Of a stretch of DNA of 64,000 bases, positions 8,840 to 18,115 are shown piece by piece (position 1 is the stretch's first letter; each line of letters begins with the position of its first letter). The stretch covers positions 1,412,136-1,476,135 of the forward strand of contig JAWPMR010000001.1 of the NCBI GenBank assembly GCA_033344815.1, given 5' to 3'. This stretch comes from Paracoccaceae bacterium (GTDB lineage: Bacteria > Pseudomonadota > Alphaproteobacteria > Rhodobacterales > Rhodobacteraceae). The notes beneath the pieces are model-generated. The model worked only from the letters and a program-made list of their open reading frames with translations. It was not told the DNA's origin and did no database searches. The position numbers and the translations under genes were made by a program.

Positions 8840-9463
8840 ATGCCCTTTGACCTTTGGCTCACCTTTGTGGCCGCATCTATCGCGTTGCTGCTTATTCCGG
8901 GACCCACAGTATTGCTGGTCTTGAGTTATGCGCTCTCCAAAGGGCGGTCCGTTGCCGCCGCTTCCGCAGCCGGTGTCGCGGCGGGGGATCTGGTTGCAAT
9001 GACCGCATCGCTTGCCGGTCTCGGTGCTTTGGTGCTCGCTTCTGCGACGCTCTTTACCGTTCTGAAGTGGGTTGGGGCGATTTATCTTGTTTGGCTTGGG
9101 ATAAAACTGATCCGCTCGGCTCCTGGCAGCGGGCTGCAACCGCCCGTCACACAAATCAGCGCAAGTGGCGTTTTTCGCCATACAGCTATGGTGACCGCTC
9201 TCAATCCAAAGTCCATCGCGTTTTTCGTCGCCTTCGTGCCACAGTTCCTACAGCCCCAGGCCCCGCTGATCCCGCAATTTATGATCCTGATCGCGACCTT
9301 TGTGACCCTCGCAGCCCTGAACGCAATGGCCTATGCGCTTCTGGCGGATCGGTTGCGCCGTTTGATCGCCCGCCCCTCGATTTTGACCTGGATCACCCGA
9401 GCAGGCGGTGCCACCCTCATCAGCATGGGGGTTTTGACCGCCACCCTGCGCCGCGCCAACTGA
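8840..9463 (+). CDS. LysE/RhtB family amino-acid exporter
   Basis: A 207 aa inner-membrane exporter of the LysE/RhtB family, which expels amino acids or related small molecules. It shows about six hydrophobic segments and the family opening [20 protein letters not shown] (residues 14-33), followed by [17 protein letters not shown]. The segment [18 protein letters not shown] is the typical centre. apt starts 10 bases after its stop, so the two are co-transcribed. The link with adenine salvage is not obvious from known biochemistry. Confidence 0.9.
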   Translation: MPFDLWLTFVAASIALLLIPGPTVLLVLSYALSKGRSVAAASAAGVAAGDLVAMTASLAGLGALVLASATLFTVLKWVGAIYLVWLGIKLIRSAPGSGLQPPVTQISASGVFRHTAMVTALNPKSIAFFVAFVPQFLQPQAPLIPQFMILIATFVTLAALNAMAYALLADRLRRLIARPSILTWITRAGGATLISMGVLTATLRRAN

Positions 9464-9473
9464 AAGAGACGTC

Positions 9474-10004
9474 ATGAAAACTGTTCAGGATTATATTCGT
9501 ACCATCGTCGACTTTCCCCATGAGGGAATCATGTTTCGCGATGTGACAACCCTTTTTGCCGACCCACGCGGGTTTCGTATGGCCATCGACCAGATGTTGC
9601 ACCCCTATGCGGGGCTGGAGATTGACAAGGTGGTCGGGCTTGAAGCGCGGGGTTTCATCCTTGGCGGCGCCATTGCACATCAGTTGTCCGTTGGCTTTGT
9701 GCCCATCCGAAAAAAAGGGAAGCTACCGGGGACAACCATTTCACAGGAGTATACCCTCGAATATGGTGAGGCCATTGTCGAGATACATGATGATGCCATC
9801 CAGCCGGGCGAAAAAATCCTTGTGGTGGATGACCTATTGGCCACCGGCGGGACCGCTGAGGCTGGCATAAAACTGATAGAGCGGCTTGGTGGCAAGATTG
9901 TTTCCACCGCCTTTATCATCGACTTGCCCGACCTCGGGGGGCGGGCCAAGCTTGAGGCTCTGGGCATGGAGGTCCACGCCCTCTGTGCTTTTGAGGGGCT
10001 TTGA
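9474..10004 (+). CDS. apt: Adenine phosphoribosyltransferase
   Basis: Converts adenine and PRPP to AMP; it would recycle the adenine made by MtnP. At 176 aa it is the usual length. The PRPP-binding loop [12 protein letters not shown] spans residues 117-128, and [17 protein letters not shown] (residues 55-71) is characteristic of Apt. [10 protein letters not shown] and the FRDVTTL segment are also standard. It follows the LysE-type gene by 10 bases and converges on the 514 aa gene at 10014. No terminator is visible in the 9-base gap. Confidence 0.96.
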   Translation: MKTVQDYIRTIVDFPHEGIMFRDVTTLFADPRGFRMAIDQMLHPYAGLEIDKVVGLEARGFILGGAIAHQLSVGFVPIRKKGKLPGTTISQEYTLEYGEAIVEIHDDAIQPGEKILVVDDLLATGGTAEAGIKLIERLGGKIVSTAFIIDLPDLGGRAKLEALGMEVHALCAFEGL

Positions 10005-10013
10005 TACACCGCC

Positions 10014-11558
10014 CTAGATAACCAGCGAAACCTCCAGCGTTACCGTGCCATTACTGGCACGCCCCTTGATCGCCAGAACCTCATAGTGGTGCCCGGCATG
10101 CTCCACAACGGTGCGCACCTGCGCAACACCCGTGACGAAACTTTCACGCTCGTTCACGGTGATCTCATCGGGTGTAGCGGCGCGCGATAAGGCATCAGCG
10201 ATCAGAGGGGTTGGCAAGGGCGAACCATATCCCGGCTTATCGCGCCGATTTTCAGGCAGATAGTCACCGCCCATCGGGTAATAGGGCGCTTCCGGAAACG
10301 GATTGCCCTGTGCATTCGCAATCGCCTCCTGATCCTGATGAGCCTGCTTGCCACCGACGAAAAAGCCCCCTTCTATCGCCGCTTCTGCCCGACCGCGAAA
10401 ATCGAACGTACCCGAATTATCCCACCGCCGGTCCACAAAACTTCCGTTGTTCTGCTCACTGCGCGTTGCGATTTCAACCGGCCGGGCCACCTCCATTTCA
10501 CTGATAACCGGGTCAACGTTCACTTGTGTGAAGGGTAAATTCGGGTTTTCCAGCTTGTTATAGCGATAGCTCGACGTGCCGCCTTTGCCTTTGGTGGCAT
10601 CGCTCTCATCCGTATAGGCGCGCCTGTCATTGTCAAATGTTAGCGTCGAATTGCGATCCGTGCTCTTTTGACTGTCCGCCAACTTATAGGGATGCCCGCG
10701 CACCCGATCTGGCACCGACGGTAAATTTGCATAGGTCGCATCCTTGCGCGACATCTTGTTTTTATGCGGGGTCGCATCATAAGTCGGTTTGATATGCATG
10801 CCCAGGTTCATACCATCGCGATCCATGACCATGGAGGGATTCTTCGGATCGCCAAAGGTCACAGGCTCGGTTTCCGCACTGGGAACCTGGCTTGGAATCA
10901 TGCTGGAGAAAAGCTCCAGAGAAGGTGTACCCGTCGGTCCGCTGCCAAACCACGTCTGCCCCTGTCCGGAAGGTGGCAGCATTCTGGGATCTATCTCATG
11001 GCCACCGGGGGCGTGTTCCGGAATCTGAAACGCTGAAGGCTGGTTCAGCTTGAAAAACCGCTCCGTCTGCGCGCGCTCATGTGCCGCTGCCATAAAGGCC
11101 TGTGGCACAGCGGATTCCACCGGCGGGTTGGTAAGTGCGTCCCCGTTGCGGTCTTCGATAAGGCATTGCACCAGATGATTAAAATCGGTGAACGTGAAGA
11201 TCGTGTTGCGATCATCGTGCAAGACCAACAGCTTGTCGAATAATCCCTGAGGGTTGTTTTCGGCCTTTACAGCATCCTGCGCCAGGAACCAGTCCTTCAC
11301 GTCGGCCGGACGTCGGAGCGGCTCCGTCCCGACAACCACCGCGCGTTGAACCGTCGTGGCCCGCGCTTGGAATTGGCCCGCAGCGGCGGGCCCGGCGACC
11401 ATTTCCTGTAGACGGGTCAGCGCTCGTACCGTGCTGCTTTGTGCGGCAGCGGCCACAAGTCCGTCTAGCCCGGATCGATGTGCGGACTTACGTCCCTTGG
11501 GTTCTGGACTCGGGCGCAAGGGCGCACGTGCAGCTGTTGGAGCAAGCGGCGTCTTCAT
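10014..11558 (-). CDS. Hypothetical protein with an injection-system-cargo-like N-terminus
   Basis: I do not recognise the 514 aa body of this protein. It is hydrophilic, without signal peptide or membrane segment, and rich in Asn, Pro, Asp and Arg. The N-terminal 85 residues are Ala/Pro/Arg-rich and contain SSTVRALTRLQEMVAG and then TTVQRAVVV. This resembles the low-complexity leader ending in a VQR motif seen on many DUF4157 (eCIS core) proteins and their neighbours. The middle and C-terminal parts (GGHEIDPRMLPP, WDNSGTFDFRGRAEAAIEGG) match no fold I know. The ATG at 11558 has GAGG six bases upstream; a start at 11570 has none. No CIS structural genes are nearby. Confidence 0.7.
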   Translation of the reverse strand: MKTPLAPTAARAPLRPSPEPKGRKSAHRSGLDGLVAAAAQSSTVRALTRLQEMVAGPAAAGQFQARATTVQRAVVVGTEPLRRPADVKDWFLAQDAVKAENNPQGLFDKLLVLHDDRNTIFTFTDFNHLVQCLIEDRNGDALTNPPVESAVPQAFMAAAHERAQTERFFKLNQPSAFQIPEHAPGGHEIDPRMLPPSGQGQTWFGSGPTGTPSLELFSSMIPSQVPSAETEPVTFGDPKNPSMVMDRDGMNLGMHIKPTYDATPHKNKMSRKDATYANLPSVPDRVRGHPYKLADSQKSTDRNSTLTFDNDRRAYTDESDATKGKGGTSSYRYNKLENPNLPFTQVNVDPVISEMEVARPVEIATRSEQNNGSFVDRRWDNSGTFDFRGRAEAAIEGGFFVGGKQAHQDQEAIANAQGNPFPEAPYYPMGGDYLPENRRDKPGYGSPLPTPLIADALSRAATPDEITVNERESFVTGVAQVRTVVEHAGHHYEVLAIKGRASNGTVTLEVSLVI

Positions 11559-11674
11559 CGTGTTCCTCATCTGAGTGACATACGATCGGGCACAGTGTGC
11601 AAATGGAAAACGTCTGGTATTTATAGCATCAAACGGGAAAAATCCAAACAGGCTGAAAGCCGCCTGCGTTACCG

Positions 11675-13096
11675 TTACCCGCTCAGAACCGCGCCGGGGT
11701 TCATGATGCCCTGCGGGTCGAGCGCCGCTTTGATAGCGCGCATCGCTGCAAGTTTGGCCGGATCGCCATAGCGTTGCAAATCGTCCACTTTGAGACGTCC
11801 GATACCGTGCTCCGCGCTTACCGAACCGCCCAGACGATCCGCCAGATCATGCACAATGCGCTGAAGCGCTTCGCGCTTGTCCTTGTGGTTGGACGCCTCG
11901 TCGCCGCTCACCGGGAATACATTATAGTGCAGGTTGCCGTCCCCGACATGGCCAAAGCAGTTCACACGGAACGCACCGACCTGAGCAATCAATTGATGAC
12001 CCACTGAAATGAACTCCGGAATGCGGCTCAATGGGACGGAAACATCGCTGGAAATGATGGCACCAATGCGTTTGTTCGCCTCTGGTATGTGTTCACGCAC
12101 CGACCAGAAATCCTCAGATTGTTGTGCGCTTTGCGCGATCACGCCATCCAGCGCCAGACCCTTGCTGGCGGCGACCTCAAACACCTGTTCCAAGGCGGTT
12201 TGCGCCTCCATGCCCTGCACCAGTCCCACCTCGATCAAGACCGACCAGTCCGGCGGCCTTGTAAAAGGTTGGCGCACCTCTGGCAGGACATCGCGCAGGA
12301 AATGAAGGCCCTGACCATTGATCAGCTCAAAGCCGCTGACCAATTCGCCAAGATGATCGCGTGCCAAAGCCAGCAAAGACAAGGCCGCCTCCGGGGATGG
12401 GACCACGAATATCGCGGTTCCCGTGCTGGCGGGACGCGGGCTCAGCTTCAGCGCTGCGGCAGTGATCACGCCCAGCGTACCTTCCGAACCGATCAAAAGA
12501 TGGCGCAGATCATAGCCTGTATTATCCTTGCGCAGGCGTTTGAGCCCATGCCAGATTTGCCCATCCGGCAGGACAGCCTCCAATCCCAGACACAGATCAC
12601 GGGCATTCCCATAGCGTAGCACCGCAGTGCCACCCGCGTTTGTTGCAAGATTGCCGCCTATGCGGGCGGAGCCCTCCGAAGCAAGCGAAAGGGGGAACAA
12701 ACGATCGACGTCCTCAGCGGCGCTTTGAATATCTGCCAGGACCGCGCCCGCCTCACAGATCAGCACGTTCTCTTCCGAATGCACGCTTCGGACTGCATTC
12801 ATGCGTTCCAACGACAGGATCAGAGGCAGTGGCCCCTCAGGTGAAACCTGCCCGCCAACCAGACCTGTCCCACCTCCATAAGGAATAACCCCGACGCTGT
12901 TTCGAGATGCAAGCTGTATAACCCGCGCAACCTCGTCAGTTGACGCGGGGCGGACCAGCAGGCTGTTGCGCCCCTGCCATCGCCCGCGCGGTTCTTCCAG
13001 GTGGCGTGGTTCCGTCTCACTTACTGACCCTTCGGGCAATTGTTCATGAAGCAGGGCGGCAAAGGCGGGGTCGGCGGAATTCAAACTCATGTGCAT
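11675..13096 (-). CDS. FAD-linked oxidase (GlcD/D-2-hydroxyacid dehydrogenase type)
   Basis: A 473 aa flavoprotein of the glycolate oxidase GlcD/D-lactate/D-2-hydroxyglutarate dehydrogenase group, oxidising a D-2-hydroxyacid to the 2-oxoacid. The FAD-binding half holds VIPYGGGTGLVGGQV (near residue 75) and GNLATNAGGTAV (near residue 150). The C-terminal half has FGHVGDGNLHYNV and AEHGIGRLK, which place the metal and substrate site. No GlcE or GlcF partner is adjacent, favouring a single-subunit enzyme. Start choice between ATG 13096 and 13090 is open because neither has a clear ribosome binding site. Confidence 0.9.
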   Translation of the reverse strand: MHMSLNSADPAFAALLHEQLPEGSVSETEPRHLEEPRGRWQGRNSLLVRPASTDEVARVIQLASRNSVGVIPYGGGTGLVGGQVSPEGPLPLILSLERMNAVRSVHSEENVLICEAGAVLADIQSAAEDVDRLFPLSLASEGSARIGGNLATNAGGTAVLRYGNARDLCLGLEAVLPDGQIWHGLKRLRKDNTGYDLRHLLIGSEGTLGVITAAALKLSPRPASTGTAIFVVPSPEAALSLLALARDHLGELVSGFELINGQGLHFLRDVLPEVRQPFTRPPDWSVLIEVGLVQGMEAQTALEQVFEVAASKGLALDGVIAQSAQQSEDFWSVREHIPEANKRIGAIISSDVSVPLSRIPEFISVGHQLIAQVGAFRVNCFGHVGDGNLHYNVFPVSGDEASNHKDKREALQRIVHDLADRLGGSVSAEHGIGRLKVDDLQRYGDPAKLAAMRAIKAALDPQGIMNPGAVLSG

Positions 13097-13131
13097 TGAT
13101 CTAACGCGCAGCGGCTTGATGCAAGTCCTGA

Positions 13132-13947
13132 CTATGGCTCGGACAACCAGGCCGGACGCAAAACCATGATGGTCGGACGTCCCGGCAGGCGATCCAGTGA
13201 AATTTCAAGCGATGGTCCGCCCACTTCAACCACAGCAAATTCATCTGACATGCCGGATAAGAAATCATCCAGCGCAAAGAGCGAAAACCAGTGCATGGGA
13301 ATCACCACAGAAGATCGCAGGCGTTTCAGCACCCGCACCATCGTCGGCAGATCAAGCGTGTAGCCTCCATCAACAGGGGCCATGACCACGTCGAGCCTCC
13401 CAAGTGCCGCATATTGCTCGGCATCCGGTTCGTGATGCAAATGCCCCAGATGGCCAATGCACAGCCCCGCCATTTCAAACACAAAGATCGAATTGCCCTT
13501 TTCCTCGATGCCCGAAAACTGCGACCGGATGTCAGTAGAGACGTTGCGGATCAGAACTTCCCCAAGATCCAACCGATGTGTGATCCCTTCGCCGAAGGGC
13601 CCCCATCCGGGCAGCACATGTTCAATCGCAGGATCAGGGTTGGCCGTCCAATGCGTGTCATGCGCATGGTTCATTGTGACAACATCCGGAATCACCGGTG
13701 CGGACCCGGTGAACCCTGTGAAATCAGTGACCATGTTCAAGCCACCATGGCTTCGGATTAGGAAACTCGCATGAGCGATATAGTGGATCCGCACCGTTTC
13801 TGAAGCGACGGGTCCAAGGCTTGCGGGGACGATATATTCAAGTCCCGGAGCCGCGTCGGCCAATGCAACGCAATGACTGGGCGTGCGCTCCTGTGCCATG
13901 GCCCCCTGTGCCATAAGCATGAATGCAACAATCAAACGGATCACCAT
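13132..13947 (-). CDS. Secreted metallo-beta-lactamase-fold hydrolase
   Basis: About 271 aa. The ATG at 13947 follows a near-perfect ribosome binding site (GGAGGTGG, 4 bases). It opens with a Sec signal peptide, MVIRLIVAFMLMAQGAMAQ, so the enzyme is periplasmic. The fold is UlaG-like: IHYIAHASFLIRS, MNHAHDTHW (in place of HxHxDH), GHLGHLHH and MHWF supply the histidine clusters. A longer frame from 14049 adds 34 residues with no features. Substrate unknown. It follows the FAD oxidase on the same strand but with separate signals. Confidence 0.85.
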   Translation of the reverse strand: MVIRLIVAFMLMAQGAMAQERTPSHCVALADAAPGLEYIVPASLGPVASETVRIHYIAHASFLIRSHGGLNMVTDFTGFTGSAPVIPDVVTMNHAHDTHWTANPDPAIEHVLPGWGPFGEGITHRLDLGEVLIRNVSTDIRSQFSGIEEKGNSIFVFEMAGLCIGHLGHLHHEPDAEQYAALGRLDVVMAPVDGGYTLDLPTMVRVLKRLRSSVVIPMHWFSLFALDDFLSGMSDEFAVVEVGGPSLEISLDRLPGRPTIMVLRPAWLSEP

Positions 13948-14103
13948 GGCTCCACCTCCATGATCGACAAAATAGCGCAGTGGGCGAAATTCCCAGAAAA
14001 AACTGTGTGCAAGACACGCGCCTCGCCGATCTGCCTGAATTTCAGACACTGGGGGCCTGAAGGCTCTGGCGTTTTGCTGTCTGCAGGTCTTTTGGAAGTG
14101 GTC

Positions 14104-14688
14104 CTAACCCGCGCCGGTTTTGCCGCGTCGGTCTCCGCGCAGGGCTGCATACAGAACATGGGTGCGCCAGCGTCCGTCAATTTGCAGATAGCTTTGCGCC
14201 ACCCCTTCGTATTTAAATCCAGATGTTTCCAACAACCCGCGCGATGCAGCATTTTCCGGAAGGCATGCGGCTTCGATCCGGCTGAGATCCAATTGCGTAA
14301 ATGCGTGGTGAACAAGGGCGGTGATTGCCTCGCGCATATATCCTTGCCGCGCAAAGGGTTCCCCGGTCCAATAACCAAGAGTGCCAGATTGCGCAGGCCC
14401 GCGTCGAATGTTGTCCAGCGTAATGGCACCCAAAAGCGCGTTATCCTGCCGACGGATGAGAAAGAGCGGCATCGCGGTACCAGCGGACACCGATCTCTGC
14501 GCCCAATAGACGCGATTTGTGAAGGCCTTTCGGGTCAGATGATCTTTGGCCCAGCTAGGTTCCCAGGAGGTGAGGTATTCCTTGCTTTCTGCGCGCAGGG
14601 CCGTCCAGGGCCGAAAATCAGAATGAATGGGTTGGCGTAGCGTCATACGCTGCGTTTCGATCCGCAGTTTGCGTAATCCCCGCAGCAT
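14104..14688 (-). CDS. GNAT acetyltransferase, RimJ/RimL type
   Basis: A 194 aa acetyltransferase resembling RimJ, which acetylates N-termini of ribosomal proteins; the substrate here is not proven. Motifs include IETQRMTLRQP at the N-terminus, GYWTGEPFARQGYMREAITA (acetyl-CoA loop) and LPENAASRGLLETSGFKYEG in the C-terminal half. The ATG at 14688 overlaps the stop of the M16 peptidase gene (TGATG), indicating translational coupling, so the gene is the last of the SURF1-thrC-M16-rimJ unit. It is separated from the MBL gene by about 150 bases. Confidence 0.88.
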   Translation of the reverse strand: MLRGLRKLRIETQRMTLRQPIHSDFRPWTALRAESKEYLTSWEPSWAKDHLTRKAFTNRVYWAQRSVSAGTAMPLFLIRRQDNALLGAITLDNIRRGPAQSGTLGYWTGEPFARQGYMREAITALVHHAFTQLDLSRIEAACLPENAASRGLLETSGFKYEGVAQSYLQIDGRWRTHVLYAALRGDRRGKTGAG

Positions 14689-15950
14689 CAAGCCGCTCGA
14701 CGCTCCTGCAATGCAGCCAGACTGGGGGCTGCATCAATTGGACCGTACAACGCCAAGGCCGCGGGTGACGCCGAGGCCATGCTTTGTGCAAATTCACGCA
14801 CATCCCCGGTGGTCACTGCGTCAATCATCGCCACGGTTTCCTCCAAGGGCGGTACCCGATCCCAGATCTGAACCAATCGCGCCAAACGTTCCGCACGATT
14901 GGAGGGGCTTTCCAGACCCATCAACAGTCCGGCCTTCATCTGCGCGCGCGCGCGCGCCACTTCGGCGGGCGACATATCTTCAGCGGCACGTTTCATTTCA
15001 TCAATGGTGATTTCCGCCAGTTGCGGCAGCTGTTCGGCGGATGTGCCCGCATAGATCGTGGTCATGCCGGTGTCTGCATAGGCCCCGGCTTGCGCAAAGA
15101 TCGAATAGCACAGCCCGCGGTTTTCCCGGATCTCCTGAAACAACCGGCTCGACATCCCACCACCCAAGGCCGATGCGTAAATCTGAGCGGTGTAGATCTC
15201 ATCTTCACGGTAACCCGGGCTCTCAAATGCCAAGGCGAAATGCGCCTGTTCCAATTCCTTGTTCTGGCGCTTTTCGCCGCCGAGAAACCGGGCTGCATCC
15301 ACGTCAAACGCAGGCGTAGGTGTCATATCCCCAAACAGAGTCTCAGCCAGTTTGACGATCGCATCATGATCTACGGCCCCCGCCGCAGACAGGATCATCT
15401 GTTCCGGACCATAGTGCTGTTTGATGAAGCCCTGCAGGTCTTTGCGGCTGAAATTGGCCACACGTTCGGTCGGGCCCAATATGGTGCGCCCCATGGGGTG
15501 GTCCGGGTAGGCCTCTTCTTGCAGCCAGTCGAAAATCACATCATCAGGCGTGTCGAGCGCCTGACCGATCTCTTGCAAAATCACGCCGCGCTCGACCTCG
15601 ATTTCAGAATTTTCCAGCGTCGGATTCAACAGAATATCCGCAATCACATCCAGCGCCAGTGGCACGTCATTTTGCAACACGCGCGCGTAATATGCCGTGA
15701 CCTCACGACTGGTATAGGCGTTGATGTAGCCTCCCACATCCTCGATGCTTTCAGCGATCTGCAAAGCCGTGCGGCGTTTCGTACCTTTGAACGCCATATG
15801 TTCGAGGAAATGCGCAATGCCGTTTTGCTTGGGCGTTTCATGGCGCGCCCCGGCGGTGACCCAGACCCCGATAGAGGCCGAAGCCAGTCCGGGCATTTCT
15901 TCTGTTACGATGCGGAAGCCATTTGGCAGGCGGTGTTGATTAAGTGTCAC
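14688..15950 (-). CDS. M16 family zinc peptidase (processing-peptidase type)
   Basis: A 420 aa relative of the mitochondrial processing peptidase beta subunit, conserved in alphaproteobacteria. The inverted zinc motif HFLEH is at residues 47-51, with the distal Glu ligand at E127 in ERGVILQEI, 76 residues later as expected. The glycine-rich substrate loop SALGGGMSSRLFQEIRE is also present. The gene starts with GTG at 15950, sharing four bases with the end of thrC (GTGA). No signal peptide is visible. It is a single M16 unit with no second, inactive subunit adjacent. Confidence 0.93.
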   Translation of the reverse strand: MTLNQHRLPNGFRIVTEEMPGLASASIGVWVTAGARHETPKQNGIAHFLEHMAFKGTKRRTALQIAESIEDVGGYINAYTSREVTAYYARVLQNDVPLALDVIADILLNPTLENSEIEVERGVILQEIGQALDTPDDVIFDWLQEEAYPDHPMGRTILGPTERVANFSRKDLQGFIKQHYGPEQMILSAAGAVDHDAIVKLAETLFGDMTPTPAFDVDAARFLGGEKRQNKELEQAHFALAFESPGYREDEIYTAQIYASALGGGMSSRLFQEIRENRGLCYSIFAQAGAYADTGMTTIYAGTSAEQLPQLAEITIDEMKRAAEDMSPAEVARARAQMKAGLLMGLESPSNRAERLARLVQIWDRVPPLEETVAMIDAVTTGDVREFAQSMASASPAALALYGPIDAAPSLAALQERRAA

Positions 15951-17335
15951 GCAGTTCGATGCCTTTTGATATGCCCGGTGAGGGCTGCCAGATCATTTGG
16001 CACCCGGCTCACCCGTTCTGGGCGTTCATACAGGTCGCCCATGCGCGGGGGCAAGGGGGGGTGTTGTCCGCTGGCTTTTTCAACCGCGTCCGGGAATTTC
16101 GCCGGATGGGCCGTTGCCAGCGTGATCATTGGGGTCCCGGTGACGCGCATCTCCTCGGCCACTTTGACGCCAATGGCGGAATGCGGGCAGAGCAATTCAC
16201 CGCTGGATTTCAAAGCAGACGCAATGGTCGCCATTGTTTCGGCTTCAGAGGCGCGCCCGGACATATAGTGCGACTGCAGCACCTGCATTGCGCCCTGACT
16301 GACGTCAAAGCCGCCTGCCTTGAGTTCGTCCATCAATTGGACAATGGCGTTGCTGTCCCGATCATAAGCGTCAAAAAGCGCGCGTTCAAAATTTGAACTG
16401 ACCTGGATGTCCATCGAGGGGCTGATGGAGGGGACAGTAGTGCCTTTGTGGTACCCCTGCCCGCTCAGACATCGGTGCAGGATGTCGTTCTGGTTTGTCG
16501 CCACCACCAGCTTGTCGATCGGCAGCCCCATACGCTTGGCGATGTAACCGGCAAAGATGTCTCCAAAATTGCCGGTGGGAACGGTGAAACTTACCGGGCG
16601 GTGCGGCGCGCCTACGGCCACGGCAGCAGAGAAGTAATAGACCACCTGCGCCAGCACCCGGCCCCAGTTGATCGAATTTACGCCAGCGAGCCGCACACCA
16701 TCGCGGAATTCAAAATCGTTGAACATATCCTTCAGCCGCGCCTGACAATCGTCAAAATCACCGTCCATCGCCAAGGCGTGTACATTAGGTTCAATCGGTG
16801 TGGTCATCTGGCGGCGCTGCACCTCGGAAATCCGCCCATGTGGATAGAGAATAAACACATCTACGTTCTCTAGCCCGCGAAAGGCCTCGATGGCGGCGGA
16901 CCCGGTATCACCCGACGTGGCGCCCACAATAGTGACGCGTTCGCCCTTGCGGCCCAACGCGGTCTGAAACATCTGCCCGATCAACTGCATGGCGAAATCC
17001 TTGAACGCCAGCGTCGGCCCATGGAACAATTCCAGCAGGAAATGCCCCTGGTCCAGTTGCACCAGCGGCGCACGCGCAGCATGGCCAAATCCGGCGTAGG
17101 CGCGATCAATGATATCCCCAAACTCATTGTCGCTGAAAACATCCCCCACAAAGGGGCGCATCACGCGATAAGCAGTTGCCTCGTAGGTTAACCCCTCCAG
17201 GGCGGCAATATCGGCAAGTGGCATTTGCGGGATCGTTTCAGGCACGTAAAGCCCGCCGTCACGGGCAAGCCCTGTCAGCATCGCCTCTTCAAAGTTCAGA
17301 ACGGGCGCGGTGCCTCGGGTGGAGATATAACGCAT
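15947..17335 (-). CDS. thrC: Threonine synthase
   Basis: PLP enzyme that converts O-phospho-L-homoserine to L-threonine. It is 462 aa, the long proteobacterial/fungal class. The N-terminus MRYISTRGTAPVLNFEEAML is typical. The PLP lysine is K112 in HGPTLAFKDFAMQ. GATSGDTGSAAIEAFRG binds the cofactor phosphate. It starts five bases after the SURF1 stop and overlaps the M16 peptidase start by four bases. Its place behind SURF1 follows the Rhodobacterales cox cluster order. Confidence 0.96.
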   Translation of the reverse strand: MRYISTRGTAPVLNFEEAMLTGLARDGGLYVPETIPQMPLADIAALEGLTYEATAYRVMRPFVGDVFSDNEFGDIIDRAYAGFGHAARAPLVQLDQGHFLLELFHGPTLAFKDFAMQLIGQMFQTALGRKGERVTIVGATSGDTGSAAIEAFRGLENVDVFILYPHGRISEVQRRQMTTPIEPNVHALAMDGDFDDCQARLKDMFNDFEFRDGVRLAGVNSINWGRVLAQVVYYFSAAVAVGAPHRPVSFTVPTGNFGDIFAGYIAKRMGLPIDKLVVATNQNDILHRCLSGQGYHKGTTVPSISPSMDIQVSSNFERALFDAYDRDSNAIVQLMDELKAGGFDVSQGAMQVLQSHYMSGRASEAETMATIASALKSSGELLCPHSAIGVKVAEEMRVTGTPMITLATAHPAKFPDAVEKASGQHPPLPPRMGDLYERPERVSRVPNDLAALTGHIKRHRTA

Positions 17336-17340
17336 GGGTT

Positions 17341-18021
17341 TCAGCTTTTGTTGGTGCCGCTGTTACGGCGCAAAAAGATGGCTGTCATGGCAAGCCAGAT
17401 GGCGGAGAGCGAAAACCAAGTGATCGCATATTGCAAGTGATCGTTCGGAATGAGGCTGGTGTCCACAGGCATTGGCGTCAAAGGACCGCCTAATTGCGGC
17501 GCATCGCGGCGTACTACTAGAACTGGATCGGTTTTCAGCGCTTCTGCCATGGCCGCGACGTCACGGGCGAACCAGATGTTGTCACCCAGATCCGGGGCCG
17601 GTGTAAAACCATCGGTTTCCTGCGGCCATTGCAGGTTTCCCACAATCGTCAGCGGTGGGCCTTCTTCGAATTTCAGCGCATCAGCGTCTGCAACCGAGAC
17701 AAACCCCATGTCGATCATGATGTTTCCCTGTTCGCGCAGCATAGGGCGGATGATCCGGTAGCCTGCACCGGTTTGTTTTTTTGAGACCAACACCCGCAAG
17801 TAGCTTGCGCCCAGGACGCCCGTTACAGCGACAGGGAGATAGGCATCACGCTGCATATCAAGCGGTTGTGGCAGCGCGACAGGTTCTGCCTCAATACGCG
17901 CATCAATGTCTGTGATGACCGCTTCTTTCCACGCCAACCGCTGGACCTGCCAGATGCCAAGGCTGATCAGGATGGCCGCCCCGCCCAATCCGAATGTCAA
18001 AAGAAAGGCCAGTCGGCGCAT
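17341..18021 (-). CDS. SURF1 family cytochrome oxidase assembly protein
   Basis: Inner-membrane factor that helps insert heme a into cytochrome c oxidase subunit I. At 226 aa it has the two-helix SURF1 layout: a first helix at about residues 5-22 (LTFGLGGAAILISLGIWQVQ) and a second near residues 200-217 (YAITWFSLSAIWLAMTAIFL), flanking a periplasmic domain. The GIWQVQRLAWKE segment and HLQYAITWFSL are family hallmarks. The coxC gene lies upstream on the same strand, but a terminator separates the two, so expression may be partly independent. Confidence 0.93.
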   Translation of the reverse strand: MRRLAFLLTFGLGGAAILISLGIWQVQRLAWKEAVITDIDARIEAEPVALPQPLDMQRDAYLPVAVTGVLGASYLRVLVSKKQTGAGYRIIRPMLREQGNIMIDMGFVSVADADALKFEEGPPLTIVGNLQWPQETDGFTPAPDLGDNIWFARDVAAMAEALKTDPVLVVRRDAPQLGGPLTPMPVDTSLIPNDHLQYAITWFSLSAIWLAMTAIFLRRNSGTNKS

Positions 18022-18043
18022 GATGGTTCAGGGTCCTACAAGT

Positions 18044-18071
18044 AAAAAACGCGCCCCTGCATAAGGGCGCG
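18044..18071 (-). terminator. Rho-independent terminator after coxC
   Basis: On the minus strand CGCGCCC and GGGCGCG form a perfect 7-bp stem around an 8-base loop, followed by six T residues. It lies 45 bases past the coxC stop and 23 bases before SURF1, so it should end most cox transcripts and set SURF1-thrC apart. Confidence 0.85.
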
Positions 18072-18115
18072 CATTGTCTTTTAAGGGTCCGTTATGGATT
18101 TGCAAGCGTGTACGC

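Noticed and set aside
14784-16268. A 494-codon plus-strand frame
   Set aside because: It is antisense to the M16 peptidase and thrC genes, both of which show clear catalytic motifs; the frame shows none.
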